A DNA stretch of 64,000 nucleotides from Cytophagaceae bacterium (lineage in GTDB: Bacteria > Bacteroidota > Bacteroidia > Cytophagales > Spirosomataceae): assembly GCA_027486845.1 (NCBI GenBank), contig JAIXOL010000077.1, positions 40,172-104,171 of the forward strand. Reading direction: 5' to 3'. A program made the translations under genes and the position numbers. The notes beneath the pieces were generated by a model. That model had not been told where the DNA came from, ran no database searches, and saw nothing but the letters and a program-made list of their open reading frames with translations. This document shows positions 8,901 to 17,073 of the stretch, in pieces (position 1 is the stretch's first letter; each line of letters opens with the position of its first letter).

Positions 8901-9650
8901 GACATTACCATCGCCCACCGAACGTAGGCCTGCCTGTGTACCAACACCTACATTCTGTGAACCCGTAATATTAGTATATAAGGAATTTGCTCCGACAGCT
9001 ACATTGTCACTACCTGTTTGGCTACGAAGTAATGACTGATAACCAATCGCAATATTATTCAGACCTAAGTTAGCATCATGCAAAGCATAAGCACCAATGG
9101 CAATAGAGTTATAACCAAGACTTCGATGGCCAGCTCTATAACCGAAAAAAGTATTGCCAAAACGAAAATCAATCAAACCTGAACGATAATTATTAACTTT
9201 AAAAACTAAAGATGTAGTATCAACTGTACCCAGAAAGTTTTGTTCAGCATTTAAACCCGAATTTCCTCCTAAACTCCAACCAGAACTTCCAGTTGAAGGA
9301 GCTGATGAAAAGGGGTCTGAATTAATTGGTGCACCATCAATATTACGGGCATAAAGACCTTTCCAAACTTCCCCATCAAAGAAATAGAAACCTGTAAAAA
9401 AATCAATCTGATAAACCATCAAACCAGTTGCTGGATTCTTAACACCTGCTCTTTGGGCTAAGGTCATTCGAGGAATCAGTAAGCCTTTTGATGTAGAAGT
9501 GAGATCCAATAATGCTGAACTATCGGGCTTTAAGGTGCCTATACCAACATTTGCGTTCTGTGCGAGTGTGGTAAAGGCACTCAAAAGTAGCAACATGAAT
9601 GCTCCGACTCTCAGTCGGAGATTCTTGAAAGTTAAAATTATTACAGACAT
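5973..9650 (-). CDS. Giant repeat-rich surface protein with YadA-like head repeats
   Basis: A 1225-residue exported protein. It has a signal peptide ending near Thr-Leu-Ala-Gln, then the NVGIGTLKPDSSALLDL start and a GLLIPRMT block common to Bacteroidota fibre-like proteins. At about 175-260 there are AIGYQSLL / AVGANSLY / GVGTQAG units like YadA or trimeric-autotransporter head repeats. A long array follows of about 11 units built around KVLSVDDNGNVILV, alternating with QKFLTVD variants. The end reads ADYVFENGYKLMPL, then a predicted coiled coil (LLEKIEELTLYMIKANKQI), a C-terminal module I associate with trimeric tail-fibre-like proteins. No T9SS domain is seen. Function is likely structural or adhesive. 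Confidence 0.75.
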   Translation of the reverse strand: MSVIILTFKNLRLRVGAFMLLLLSAFTTLAQNANVGIGTLKPDSSALLDLTSTSKGLLIPRMTLAQRAGVKNPATGLMVYQIDFFTGFYFFDGEVWKGLYARNIDGAPINSDPFSSAPSTGSSGWSLGGNSGLNAEQNFLGTVDTTSLVFKVNNYRSGLIDFRFGNTFFGYRAGHRSLGYNSIAIGAYALHDANLGLNNIAIGYQSLLRSQTGSDNVAVGANSLYTNITGSQNVGVGTQAGLRSVGDGNVFIGYKAGMNEIGNNKLYIDNNFQNVALIYGDFDKARVGINTQNPGSALSVDSKTVNLSGLEFKQLNSDSPAEKSNLKVLSVDKQGRVILVRDSVGTSSTTAVSAPSYWTLKGSSIENNNAGDVILSNIRFKSLRTISPTIKSNGKILTVDDNGLIVLARDSISTSAPSYWGLNGSTLSNTNAGKVTLNGLIQLGNIKASNTAFRPNGKVLSVDDNGNVILVRDSVATGSTIPVSTSPWNINGDNIGNSNIGSVNINNSLILSKLNSDITVTTSAQKFLTVDKTGNVILANVPPSTAPISDWTLDGTNISNKNTGGVYINNGLWAKNGFRLQSGTLELNSAIENKSGLQFTQLKASNSAAKGYGKVLSVDDNGNVILVKDSVGVVGTPVVSSLWAISGTSIVNSNTGRVIINNGITLPFTSETITPISTQKFLTVDNTGNVILANVPPITAPISDWTLDRTNISNKNTGGVYINNGLWAKNGFRLQSGTLELNSAVENKSGLQFAQLKASNPAGKGYGKVLSVDDNGNVILVKDSVGVVSSSTPVVSSLWSASGTTIVNSNTGRVIINNGLTLPFTSESISPISTQKFLTVDNAGNVILGNVPNSTPSPWTISGNDIVNSNLGKANISNGLSVKSGINIESGNLITNGSLTNRSGIVLNQLKLSFPASRPSGKVLSVDDNGNVILVRDSVGVTGTVVNTPSSWTVSADNISNANTGTVSINALTLPKLSSNNTPTVTTQKVLSVDANGNVILVNTPTTNGGTTPTVELWKSDTGGAILNNNTKGVVISTSTDGVSGLQFAKLKSSSAAGDRYGKVLSVDDNGNVILVNDGVTTGGGNTGAGWAITDGRLQNSNNGKVVIGTGINSFPGDFQLYVKGGILTERVRVAVANSDRWADYVFENGYKLMPLRDVEKHIDYYHHLPNVPSAEQMAKSGMDVMETSAKLLEKIEELTLYMIKANKQIEVLEAKVNNLEKTQK
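7129..8064 (-). repeat. Near-identical 468-bp tandem duplication inside the repeat protein gene
   Basis: A block near 7129-7596 recurs at about 7597-8064 with a period of 468 bp (156 codons). For example, AATTTTTGTGTTGAAATCGG occurs at 7141 and again at 7609. Identity is far higher than between the other repeat units, showing a recent in-frame duplication. Boundaries are approximate. Confidence 0.8.
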
Positions 9651-10287
9651 TTCTTATAATTAATTAATCGTAAGTATAAAACTTACTTTCGGGTTAAGTG
9701 ACTAAAAAGGGCCACAGTGTTGACTTATTTAATTCAAATAGCATGCCAAAAAAATGAACTGATTAAATATTCTATAATGGTTTGATAATCAGCGTCTTGG
9801 CGTTGATGTTTAGGTAGATATAGGTTAATTAAAGATTAAAGAAAGTTGGATGTTGGAATAGTTTGAGTACCTTTAACTGTAAAGTTTAACTTTTGCTAAG
9901 GTAACTTGATTTTGAAAAAGCAAATGGATGAAGTTTAAAAATTGCTTAATTTTTAGCAATATTCATTGATTTTCAGAGTACTTTGTTAATTAATTTTACG
10001 AGATGTTTTTTGATTTTTTCTATAAATGAATATGTTTGCAGTTACCTGTATTCAGAAAAGGAGTATTATTCACTTATAATATAATTTTATACAATAAATT
10101 CTACTAATAATCATAGAAAAGAATTTAATTTTGGTGAAAACCCTTTTTACCGAACAATATTGCTAATGATTAATAATGAAATTTTGGGAGAAGTAAAGAA
10201 AACTAATTACTTTTGTGCCGAGTGTAGTAGGGTTTAGTTGAGGACAGTAACAGGCAAAATACTAAGAAAAATTAAGAAAATATTAAG
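9651..10287. other. 637-bp AT-rich intergenic region
   Basis: The region separates the divergent repeat-protein and phosphofructokinase genes. I see no convincing ORF, RNA gene or repeat in it. It should carry both promoters; a candidate for the phosphofructokinase gene is listed separately. Confidence 0.5.
10183..10215 (+). promoter_or_regulatory. Candidate primary-sigma promoter of pfkA
   Basis: TTTG at 10183-10186 and TACTTTTG at 10208-10215 fit the Bacteroidota TTTG / TAnnTTTG pattern, with a 21-nt spacer (19-21 is usual). The box ends 72 nt before the pfkA start codon. Confidence 0.5.
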
Positions 10288-11262
10288 ATGAAACGAATAG
10301 CAGTTTTTACTTCAGGAGGTGATGCACCGGGTATGAATGCATGTATCAGAGCCGTAGTTAGAGGAGCAATATACCACGGTTTAGAGGTTTACGGCATAAG
10401 AAGAGGATATAATGGAATGATTACGGGTGATATTTTTCCGATGTATTCACAAACAGTAAGTAATATAGTTCAGCGTGGTGGTACAATGCTTAAATCGGCG
10501 AGAAGTAAGGAATTCATGACTCCCGAAGGTCGTAAAAAAGCGTATGAAAACCTAATGAATGCCGGTATTGAAGGACTTGTTGCAATTGGCGGAAACGGAA
10601 CATTTACAGGTGCTGAAGTTTTTTATAACGAGTACGAAATTCCAACGGTAGGTTGCCCAGGAACAATTGATAATGACCTTTATGGAACTGATTATACGAT
10701 TGGTTTTGACACTGCAGTAAATACTTCACTCGAAGCAATCGACAAAATCAGAGATACTGCTGACTCCCACGACCGTGTGTTTTTTATCGAAGTAATGGGT
10801 CGTGACTCGGGATATATTGCTATCCAATCTGGTATTGGTGGTGGAGCTGAAATTGTGATGGTTCCAGAAACACACACTCCACTCAAAAAAGTAATTAGTA
10901 CATTGAAAGATGGTTGGTCACGCTCTAAATCTTCATCAATCGTAGTGGTTGCTGAAGGTGACGAAGAAGGACACGCCGTTGATATTGCCGAAAAAATCAA
11001 GAATCAAGTAGCCGATAAACTCGATATTCGCGTAACAACCCTCGGACACATTCAACGTGGAGGTGCACCAACTGCTTACGACCGTATTTTGGCGAGTCGC
11101 TTAGGTTTAGGAGCCGTCGAAGGACTTATCAAAGGGTACAAAAATGTTATGGCAGGAGTTGTAAACAACGAATTGGTTTTTACCCCATTTATTGATACTA
11201 TCAAGAAACCAAAACCAATTCACGACGATTTGTTGAGAATGGTGCATATTTTGAGTATGTAA
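10288..11262 (+). CDS. pfkA: 6-phosphofructokinase
   Basis: Cytoplasmic glycolytic enzyme phosphorylating fructose 6-phosphate to fructose 1,6-bisphosphate. At 324 residues it matches bacterial ATP-dependent PfkA. Visible motifs: SGGDAPGMNA at 9-18, GGNGTFTGA at 101-109, PGTIDND with catalytic Asp at 125-130, FIEVMGRDSGYIA near 166-178, and GHIQRGGAPTAYDRILASR. Gly104 (GGNG rather than GGDD) argues for ATP, not pyrophosphate, as donor. Position 103 is Asn where E. coli PfkA has the Mg-binding Asp103, which is noted as odd. Transcribed alone, ending at a palindromic heptamer repeat. Confidence 0.93.
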   Translation: MKRIAVFTSGGDAPGMNACIRAVVRGAIYHGLEVYGIRRGYNGMITGDIFPMYSQTVSNIVQRGGTMLKSARSKEFMTPEGRKKAYENLMNAGIEGLVAIGGNGTFTGAEVFYNEYEIPTVGCPGTIDNDLYGTDYTIGFDTAVNTSLEAIDKIRDTADSHDRVFFIEVMGRDSGYIAIQSGIGGGAEIVMVPETHTPLKKVISTLKDGWSRSKSSSIVVVAEGDEEGHAVDIAEKIKNQVADKLDIRVTTLGHIQRGGAPTAYDRILASRLGLGAVEGLIKGYKNVMAGVVNNELVFTPFIDTIKKPKPIHDDLLRMVHILSM

Positions 11263-11267
11263 TTTTA

Positions 11268-11338
11268 ATTTACGATTTACGACTTCGGATTTACGATTTA
11301 GAGCAAAGCTATTCGTAATTCGCATTTCGTAAATCGTA
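11268..11338. repeat. Palindromic heptamer repeat, locus 2
   Basis: The left arm at 11268-11302 is built of 7-mers (ATTTACG, ATTTACG, ACTTCGG, ATTTACG, ATTTAGA). The right arm at 11311-11338 (ATTCGTA, ATTCGCA, TTTCGTA, AATCGTA) is largely its reverse complement. Together they can form a stem of about 28 bp between the convergent pfkA and YdcF-like genes, and may serve as a bidirectional 3-prime end structure. Confidence 0.8.
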
Positions 11339-11344
11339 CATTCT

Positions 11345-12112
11345 TCAAATCCACCCCATCACTTTATAGGCACAGTAGCCGATTATTTCTCTGAAAATTA
11401 ATTGACTGTAAGCCAAATATTCTTCTTTAGGTAGAATACTATGCCAATAATAAACTCGCTCGTGTGAAAGATAGTGTGCACCAAATGTGTCTATTTTTAC
11501 ATTGGCTTTCTCAAAGCACGCACTTGCTCTTCGTAGGTGAAAACCCGAAGTAATTAGTAAATACGATTGATTTTTGAAATGTTTTTTCAGAATTTTTGAG
11601 CAGTTGAAGGCATTTTCCTGCGTATTTTGTGCATGAGTTTCCATAAAAATAGATGATTTCGGCACTCCACTGATAATTAGGTATTTAGCAATTTCTTCCA
11701 CTTCTTTTTTAGGCGTTTTCCCGAAAATCCTTATTTCCCCGCCGCTTATCAAAACTTTTCTGATTTTTCCATTTTTGTATAATTCTATAGTCTGGGCGAT
11801 ACGGTCGGCAGATTTACCGAGAAATATATTTTCTTTTGGTAATTTTTCTTCATTGATTGTACCACCTGTTAAAATAATGCCCACGTCGTGAGTTTTTATG
11901 CTAGAAATTGAGCTTGGTGGAATTTCCCAACAAAGCAATAATTCATTGATGAGCAATGGATTTGAGAAAATATACAGAAAAATAAATGCAGCAATGACTA
12001 ATTTCTTCGATTTAGTACGGTTTTTTGTGTAAATAGCACAGACCAGAAATAAACATAAAATGCCAATCGGCATAGTGAAAAATGTTAGAAACTTAGAAGC
12101 AATATAAAACAT
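11345..12112 (-). CDS. YdcF/ElyC-like (DUF218) membrane protein
   Basis: A 255-residue protein with two N-terminal transmembrane helices (about 5-25 and 35-55) followed by a DUF218 domain: VGIILTGGTINEEKL, then ADRIAQTIELYKNGKIRKVLISGG, the acidic block PKKEVEEIAKYL, a THAQNTQENAFNC block with the conserved ENA, and LLITSGFHLRRA. In E. coli the SanA/ElyC/YdcF group acts in envelope biogenesis. The role here is inferred only from family. No co-transcribed neighbour. Confidence 0.8.
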   Translation of the reverse strand: MFYIASKFLTFFTMPIGILCLFLVCAIYTKNRTKSKKLVIAAFIFLYIFSNPLLINELLLCWEIPPSSISSIKTHDVGIILTGGTINEEKLPKENIFLGKSADRIAQTIELYKNGKIRKVLISGGEIRIFGKTPKKEVEEIAKYLIISGVPKSSIFMETHAQNTQENAFNCSKILKKHFKNQSYLLITSGFHLRRASACFEKANVKIDTFGAHYLSHERVYYWHSILPKEEYLAYSQLIFREIIGYCAYKVMGWI

Positions 12113-12219
12113 AAGAATTCGTTTAGTTTAAGAAAAAAATCTGAGTATTTGTTATTTTGGTAGATTCAAACAACTACTAATTTAACAAGCCTTTAACAAA
12201 AAACACGCAATTAAGTATT

Positions 12220-12227
12220 TATCTTTG
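12220..12227 (+). promoter_or_regulatory. Candidate minus-7 box
   Basis: TATCTTTG fits TAnnTTTG. It ends only 14 nt before the annotated ATG of the thioredoxin-like gene. If it is used, the second in-frame ATG at 12263 is a more natural start than the first. Confidence 0.35.
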
Positions 12228-12241
12228 TGAAATAATATAAA

Positions 12242-13720
12242 ATGAATAAAACCTGTACTGATATGAGAATTAGCCGTGCGGCGTTCCGCTATTTTAAAAG
12301 TCTATTATTAATTGCTTCAATTATTTTTTCTGCCGAAACCTTTGCCCAAGATGGTCATTTAATAAAGGTACGAATGAAAGGAGTCGTCGAAGGAAAAACC
12401 TGTCACTTAGCCCATTTTTTTGGCTATAATCAATATATAAAGGTTGATTCGGCCAAAGTTGAGAATGGTGAACTGAATTTTAAAGGAAAAGACCCTCTTA
12501 AGGGAGGTATTTATCTGATTGTACTTTCCCCATCGAAATACTATGATTTTGCTTTAAATGGTAAAGAACAGTTCATGGAAATCGAAGGTGATACGACTGA
12601 TTTTGTGAGTTCGGTGAAATTTAAAGGTTCTAAAGAAAACGAAGTTTTGTTTGGATACCGTAAATTTTTGCAAGATAAAAGTAAGGAAGCAGAAGCCATG
12701 AGTGTATTAGCAAAAATGAAAAACGACCCTGATTCTCAGGAAATGAACCGAAAGAAAATGGAACTTATTCAGAAAGAAGTAGATACTTACATAAAGAATA
12801 CGGTCAAAGAAAACGAAGGATCGTTTGCAGCTAAGGTAATCAAGGCTAATATTGACCCCGAATTACCAACAATATTGCCTAAAAAAGCCAATGGTCGCCC
12901 TGATTCTACATATTTATTCAACTATTACAAAGGACATTATTTTGATAATCTTGATTTTGCGGATGACCGTTTGCTCCGTTCGCCATTTATTCATAGCCGT
13001 ATTGAGCGATATTTTAAAGATTTAGTTTATCAAACAACTGACTCGGTGAATCATGATGCGGATAAAATTTTGAAACTCGCCAAAAAAAACCAAGATGTTT
13101 ATCGTTGGGCTTTATGGTGGGTAACGAATAAATACGAAAATAACGAAATCGTTGGACTTGATGGTGTATTTATTCACTTAGCCGAAAATTATTATTTGAA
13201 AGATGCCGATTGGTTGGACTCAACTCAACGTGCAAAATTCAAGGAAAGGGTTGACATCTTGAAACCTTTGCAGACAGGATTAGTATTTCCTACTTTAATT
13301 GTAGCCGATTCTTTAGGCAGAGAGTATAACCCTATGCAAAGTAAAACCAAATATACAATCGTGCATTTCTACGACCCAGATTGTGGACATTGTAAAGAAT
13401 CTGCTCCAAAATTAATGGAGTTTTATAACAAAAATAAAGATAAAGCAACCATATATAATGTTAGCGTGGCTTATGACACCAAAAAGATGAACAACTTTGT
13501 GTTTGGCTATAAAACACAGCCGTTGTTAAACCTTTGGGATTCGAAAGGTAGGTATTATTTCAGAAAAAGTTTTGATGTATATTCTACGCCAACTAATTAT
13601 ATTTTAGATAATGATAAAAAAATCATCGCTCGCCGAATACCCGTCGATAAATTAGAAGATTTTATTAATTTCTACGAACGTCAGCAAATGCAAAAAATGA
13701 CTGGTAATACTGGAAAATAA
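12242..13720 (+). CDS. Secreted thioredoxin-like protein (DUF4369/DUF5106 type)
   Basis: A 492-residue exported protein with a signal peptide cleaved after Glu-Thr-Phe-Ala-Gln. Residues about 38-140 resemble the DUF4369 N-terminal domain (VRMKGVVEGKTCHLAHFFG, then DSAKVENGELNFKG). A helical middle resembles DUF5106. The C-terminus is a TlpA-like thioredoxin fold with active-site Cys381-Gly-His-Cys384 preceded by IVHFYDPD, and cis-Pro in YSTPTNYIL. It probably works as a periplasmic thiol-disulfide reductase. Met8 (12263) is an alternative start that keeps the signal peptide intact and suits the upstream promoter box better. Confidence 0.85.
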   Translation: MNKTCTDMRISRAAFRYFKSLLLIASIIFSAETFAQDGHLIKVRMKGVVEGKTCHLAHFFGYNQYIKVDSAKVENGELNFKGKDPLKGGIYLIVLSPSKYYDFALNGKEQFMEIEGDTTDFVSSVKFKGSKENEVLFGYRKFLQDKSKEAEAMSVLAKMKNDPDSQEMNRKKMELIQKEVDTYIKNTVKENEGSFAAKVIKANIDPELPTILPKKANGRPDSTYLFNYYKGHYFDNLDFADDRLLRSPFIHSRIERYFKDLVYQTTDSVNHDADKILKLAKKNQDVYRWALWWVTNKYENNEIVGLDGVFIHLAENYYLKDADWLDSTQRAKFKERVDILKPLQTGLVFPTLIVADSLGREYNPMQSKTKYTIVHFYDPDCGHCKESAPKLMEFYNKNKDKATIYNVSVAYDTKKMNNFVFGYKTQPLLNLWDSKGRYYFRKSFDVYSTPTNYILDNDKKIIARRIPVDKLEDFINFYERQQMQKMTGNTGK

Positions 13721-13738
13721 ATAAGAAAAATCTAAAAT

Positions 13739-13774
13739 AAAAAGCCCCAAAAATAGCGACTTTCGGGGCTTTTT
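13739..13774. terminator. Bidirectional rho-independent terminator
   Basis: AAAAAGCCCC at 13739-13748 pairs with GGGGCTTTTT at 13765-13774. It sits between two convergent genes, and each strand has a U-tract. Confidence 0.9.
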
Positions 13775-13777
13775 ATT

Positions 13778-14251
13778 TTATGCCAGCTTATTAATCTTCT
13801 TGGTATAAAATGCTGATAAACCAAGAATTGCCACCACAATGCTGATGATTACAAAAAATAATCCATTGCTTGATTTTGGGTTTTGACTTGATATTACTAT
13901 GTGTAGTTCAACAAAAAAGAATAAAGTACTTATAGCGACACAGATTAAATCTAATAATTGTTTGCCGAGTTTTACCCTTTCTTCCAAATTATTGTTGCTC
14001 AACTTGATAGGCAAATTTAGGTAGCTAAACGGATGCTTACGAACACTTGCCATAAAACCAACCAAAGCCAAATTAATGATTGGAATAAAGAAAATGGTGT
14101 ATTTTTCACCCCAACCGTTGGGTTTTCCATCAATGCCAAAGTGAATCGGAATTATGTCAGGCATATTGGCAAATGAATATGCTGCATAAACTAAATTGAT
14201 GATAGCAATCAGAATTGCTAAAAAAACGAGTGAGTTGTTGTGAGGTTTCAT
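13778..14251 (-). CDS. DUF1648 membrane protein
   Basis: A 157-residue integral membrane protein with about four hydrophobic helices. Residues 30-50 carry the DUF1648 signature, MPDIIPIHFGIDGKPNGWG, found in SdpI-type and other small membrane proteins. The helix count and single domain fit stand-alone DUF1648 proteins. Function unknown. No partner gene is adjacent. Confidence 0.75.
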   Translation of the reverse strand: MKPHNNSLVFLAILIAIINLVYAAYSFANMPDIIPIHFGIDGKPNGWGEKYTIFFIPIINLALVGFMASVRKHPFSYLNLPIKLSNNNLEERVKLGKQLLDLICVAISTLFFFVELHIVISSQNPKSSNGLFFVIISIVVAILGLSAFYTKKINKLA

Positions 14252-14451
14252 TTCTGTACAGAATTTTGAATGTAAAACATCCAGTTCTACGCACGAGGCT
14301 CAAGCAGGGTGTGAGAACTGACTAATGAAACAAATTTCGGCAAGAAAATTGATTTTGTCAATGAGATTTTGATTAGTGGAGGTTGGGCTGTTTGGTTGGC
14401 TTTTTAACGAATGAGATGCAGTATGAGTATTGAGTATGTTGAAAAGAATTT

Positions 14452-15036
14452 CTACGCTACATCTTCCTCTTTTTCGAACACGATATTCTCGTAAATATCT
14501 GATAAAGAAAGAGTTATTTCTAATTTCTCAAGATTAATTGTAGCATTCTGCTCAGTAAATTCTTCATAAGTCCAAAGGGCATCGCTGACTCTACTATATA
14601 ATTCAACGCTTATTTCGTACTGAGAAACCAACATATAATATTGCACCGAGGCTATTGCTTTATATTTTTTCAGTTTGACTGTTTTGTCGTACTTCTCGGT
14701 CGAGGTTGATAAAACTTCAACAATTAAACTTGGATGTGCGATTTTGTTTGTCTGCCTCAAATCGAATGGATTACAAGTCAGCATTACATCTGGGTAAGGA
14801 TAATAAAAATCCTTGATGGCTTCCAATTTGACACTTTCTCTGAATACGTCACAATGTTGTTTTCGTTGTTTTCTTATCGAAAACTCGATATTACTGGCTA
14901 ATCTACTATGATTAAGTGTTGTTCCAGCCATTGCAAAAATTTCACCATCAAAATACTCATGGCGAATCTCGCTTGTTTCTTCTAAGGCAAAATATTCTTC
15001 AATTGTATAACGTTTTTTTTCAACAGACTCTCCCAT
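14452..15036 (-). CDS. Uma2-family (DUF820) PD-(D/E)XK nuclease-like protein
   Basis: A 194-residue cytoplasmic protein. YTIEEYFALEE and RHEYFDGEIFAMAG are the classic start of Uma2/DUF820 proteins. Pro82-Asp83 (YPYPDVMLTC) and Glu107 (PSLIVEVLS) supply the restriction-endonuclease-like catalytic positions, and EKYDKTVKLKKYKAI follows. These proteins are abundant in cyanobacteria and many Bacteroidota and have no settled role. It is not next to a toxin-antitoxin or restriction partner. Confidence 0.85.
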   Translation of the reverse strand: MGESVEKKRYTIEEYFALEETSEIRHEYFDGEIFAMAGTTLNHSRLASNIEFSIRKQRKQHCDVFRESVKLEAIKDFYYPYPDVMLTCNPFDLRQTNKIAHPSLIVEVLSTSTEKYDKTVKLKKYKAIASVQYYMLVSQYEISVELYSRVSDALWTYEEFTEQNATINLEKLEITLSLSDIYENIVFEKEEDVA

Positions 15037-15142
15037 AACTATTGTTTTTTTACAAATATAGTAATTTTCTAAATTTGATTATATCAATGCTGAAATACTT
15101 CTATTTTATCCGAAGTAGTTTTTGAATTGTTTTTAAAATAAA

Positions 15143-15178
15143 AAAAAAGGTCTAAAAGTTTAGTTTCAGACCTTTTTT
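15143..15178. terminator. Rho-independent terminator
   Basis: AAAAAAGGTCT at 15143-15153 pairs with AGACCTTTTTT at 15168-15178. It lies directly behind the biotin carboxylase stop codon and separates it from the Uma2-family gene. Confidence 0.85.
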
Positions 15179-15179
15179 G

Positions 15180-16691
15180 TTATCCTCTCAAAGTAAGTCG
15201 ATTTCTACGCCATTGGCTGGTTTGAGTCGCAGCTGACGAGTTTTGTACAGAGCTATTATTTTGCTTACGCTTCAATATTTCAGCGGCTAAAACTGCGGCA
15301 ATTTCAAACTCTATCGTCGGAGTTTCTAGGTACAAAACCTCTGGAGTAAAGTATAAACCCACAAAACGAGTATCGAATTTTCCGCTGACGAAAGCCTCAT
15401 GTTGAAGAGCAAATTTACAGAATGGTAGGGTAGTGGCTACACCCGTAATCTTAAATTCATCAATTGCACGAATCATTTTTTCAATAGCTTCAGTGCGGTC
15501 TTTTCCATAAGCAATGAGTTTCGCAATCATAGGGTCGTAGTGAATCGGAATTTCCATACCTTCTTCTATGCCATCATCCACTCGTACGCCATTGCCTTGC
15601 GGACGTACATAAGTTTGCAAAAGTCCAACATCTGGCAAGAAATTATTGGCTGGGTCTTCAGCACAAACTCTTACTTCGATTGCGTGCCCGTTTATCTTCA
15701 AATCTGCTTGTTTGAAACTCAATTCTCGTCCTTCTGCCACGAATATCATTTCTTTTACTAAGTCGATTCCCGTAATCATTTCCGTTACTGGGTGTTCAAC
15801 TTGCAAACGAGTATTCATTTCTAGGAAATAAAAATTCAAATCTTCATCCACAATAAACTCCACCGTTCCTGCACCATAATAATTACAGGCTTTGGCCACC
15901 AAAACAGCACAATTGCCCATTGCTTCTCTGATTTCAGGCGTAAGCACTGCCGATGGTGCTTCTTCAACCACTTTTTGGTGACGTCTCTGAATCGAACATT
16001 CACGCTCAAACAGATGCACTACATTGCCATGTTTGTCACCCATTATCTGAATTTCGATATGCTTGGGTTTCGTAATGTATTTTTCGATGAAACACGCTCC
16101 ATTGCCAAATGATGAAATCGCTTCACCAACAGCTCGGTCCATTTGATCGTCAAATTCGGCTTCGTTTTCTACTACTCTCATACCTTTTCCGCCGCCACCT
16201 GCACTGGCTTTTATCAAAACTGGATACCCAATTTCGGCTGATTTGTGTTTGGCTGCTGCACGGTCAGTAATGGCATCAGGTGTACCAGGAACCATCGGAA
16301 TGTTATATTTCGCAACCGTATGCTTCGATGATAATTTATCACCCATTACCTCAATTGACTCAGGCGATGGTCCAATGAAAATCAAGCCAGCTTCTTGTAC
16401 TTTTCTCGAAAAGTCGGCATTTTCTGATAAAAATCCATAGCCAGGGTGAATCGCATCAACTCCTAAACTTTTGGCTACTTCTATAATCTTATCGCCTCTC
16501 AAATATGAATCTTTCGAAGCAGCAGGCCCGATACAAACAGCTTCGTCTGCATATTTTACATGTGGAAAGTTTCGATCAGCTTCCGAAAAAACGGCTACCG
16601 TTTTTATACCCATTTCACGAGCAGTTCGCATCACACGAACCGCAATTTCGCCTCTATTGGCAATTAGTATTTTACGAATCGACTTTATCAC
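15180..16691 (-). CDS. accC: Biotin carboxylase subunit of an acyl-CoA carboxylase
   Basis: ATP-grasp enzyme that carboxylates biotin on its carrier protein. The N-terminal domain reads ILIANRGEIAVRVMRTA and HPGYGFLSENADF; the ATP-grasp core has KASAGGGGKGMRVV, FIEKYITKPKHIEIQ, ECSIQRRHQKVVEEAPS and FLEMNTRLQVEHPVTE. At 503 residues it is about 50 longer than E. coli AccC, with a polar C-terminal tail rich in Asn, Ser and Gln. No BCCP or carboxyltransferase gene is adjacent, so it could serve acetyl-CoA or propionyl-CoA carboxylase. Confidence 0.88.
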   Translation of the reverse strand: MIKSIRKILIANRGEIAVRVMRTAREMGIKTVAVFSEADRNFPHVKYADEAVCIGPAASKDSYLRGDKIIEVAKSLGVDAIHPGYGFLSENADFSRKVQEAGLIFIGPSPESIEVMGDKLSSKHTVAKYNIPMVPGTPDAITDRAAAKHKSAEIGYPVLIKASAGGGGKGMRVVENEAEFDDQMDRAVGEAISSFGNGACFIEKYITKPKHIEIQIMGDKHGNVVHLFERECSIQRRHQKVVEEAPSAVLTPEIREAMGNCAVLVAKACNYYGAGTVEFIVDEDLNFYFLEMNTRLQVEHPVTEMITGIDLVKEMIFVAEGRELSFKQADLKINGHAIEVRVCAEDPANNFLPDVGLLQTYVRPQGNGVRVDDGIEEGMEIPIHYDPMIAKLIAYGKDRTEAIEKMIRAIDEFKITGVATTLPFCKFALQHEAFVSGKFDTRFVGLYFTPEVLYLETPTIEFEIAAVLAAEILKRKQNNSSVQNSSAATQTSQWRRNRLTLRG

Positions 16692-16731
16692 GATTGTTCA
16701 ATTGATTTAGTTTTGTTGTATTTTAATTTTA

Positions 16732-16865
16732 GTCATCAGTAAGTAATCTTCGGTCCACGTTTTTTAGTATTTTAAATTTAGGTAATTGAATGGGCATTGA
16801 ATACCTTGTTTTTGAAGCCAATAAGGATTTCTCACTGCTTACTAAATTACTACCAACTGCTAAAT
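16732..16865. repeat. Degenerate heptamer repeat, locus 3
   Basis: The left part at 16732-16759 reads as 7-mers GTCATCA, GTAAGTA, ATCTTCG, GTCCACG. The right part, read on the other strand from about 16865 to 16832, gives GCAGTTG, GTAGTAA, TTTAGTA, AGCAGTG. Similarity between arms is weak and the spacer is long, so this is the least certain member of the set. Confidence 0.3.
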
Positions 16866-16971
16866 TTGACTATTTTACCACTAATTAACACCAAAATCGA
16901 ATTAAATTTTTAAATATCTCCTAAAAATATTGCATATTTTGTGTAGATAGGATTTTTCAAAGAAACTGCTG

Positions 16972-17003
16972 TTTGTTTTACTACCAAAAAAGCGTTAATT
17001 TTG
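16972..17003 (+). promoter_or_regulatory. Candidate primary-sigma promoter of the alpha-oxoamine synthase gene
   Basis: TTTG at 16972-16975 and TAATTTTG at 16996-17003 with a 20-nt spacer fit the Bacteroidota consensus. The box ends 70 nt before the start codon. Confidence 0.55.
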
Positions 17004-17043
17004 CATACTATTTTAGTGAAAAGTTTGTAATGGTTTACTGAAA

Positions 17044-17071
17044 AATTGATAACTTTTAATTGATAATTGTA
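17044..17071 (+). repeat. Heptamer-periodic tract in the leader, locus 4
   Basis: Four 7-mers (AATTGAT, AACTTTT, AATTGAT, AATTGTA) end 2 nt before the ATG of the alpha-oxoamine synthase gene, so they would be the last part of its untranslated leader. Confidence 0.45.
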
Positions 17072-17073
17072 AA

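Larger units (their letters stand above)
16692..17073. other. 382-bp intergenic region with heptamer tracts and a promoter
   Basis: This divergent spacer lies between the biotin carboxylase and alpha-oxoamine synthase genes. It contains a candidate promoter for the latter and 7-nt-periodic tracts near 16732-16759, 16832-16865 and 17044-17071. The first two are partly complementary in word structure, which suggests a degenerate palindrome with a long spacer. No ORF is visible. Confidence 0.5.
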
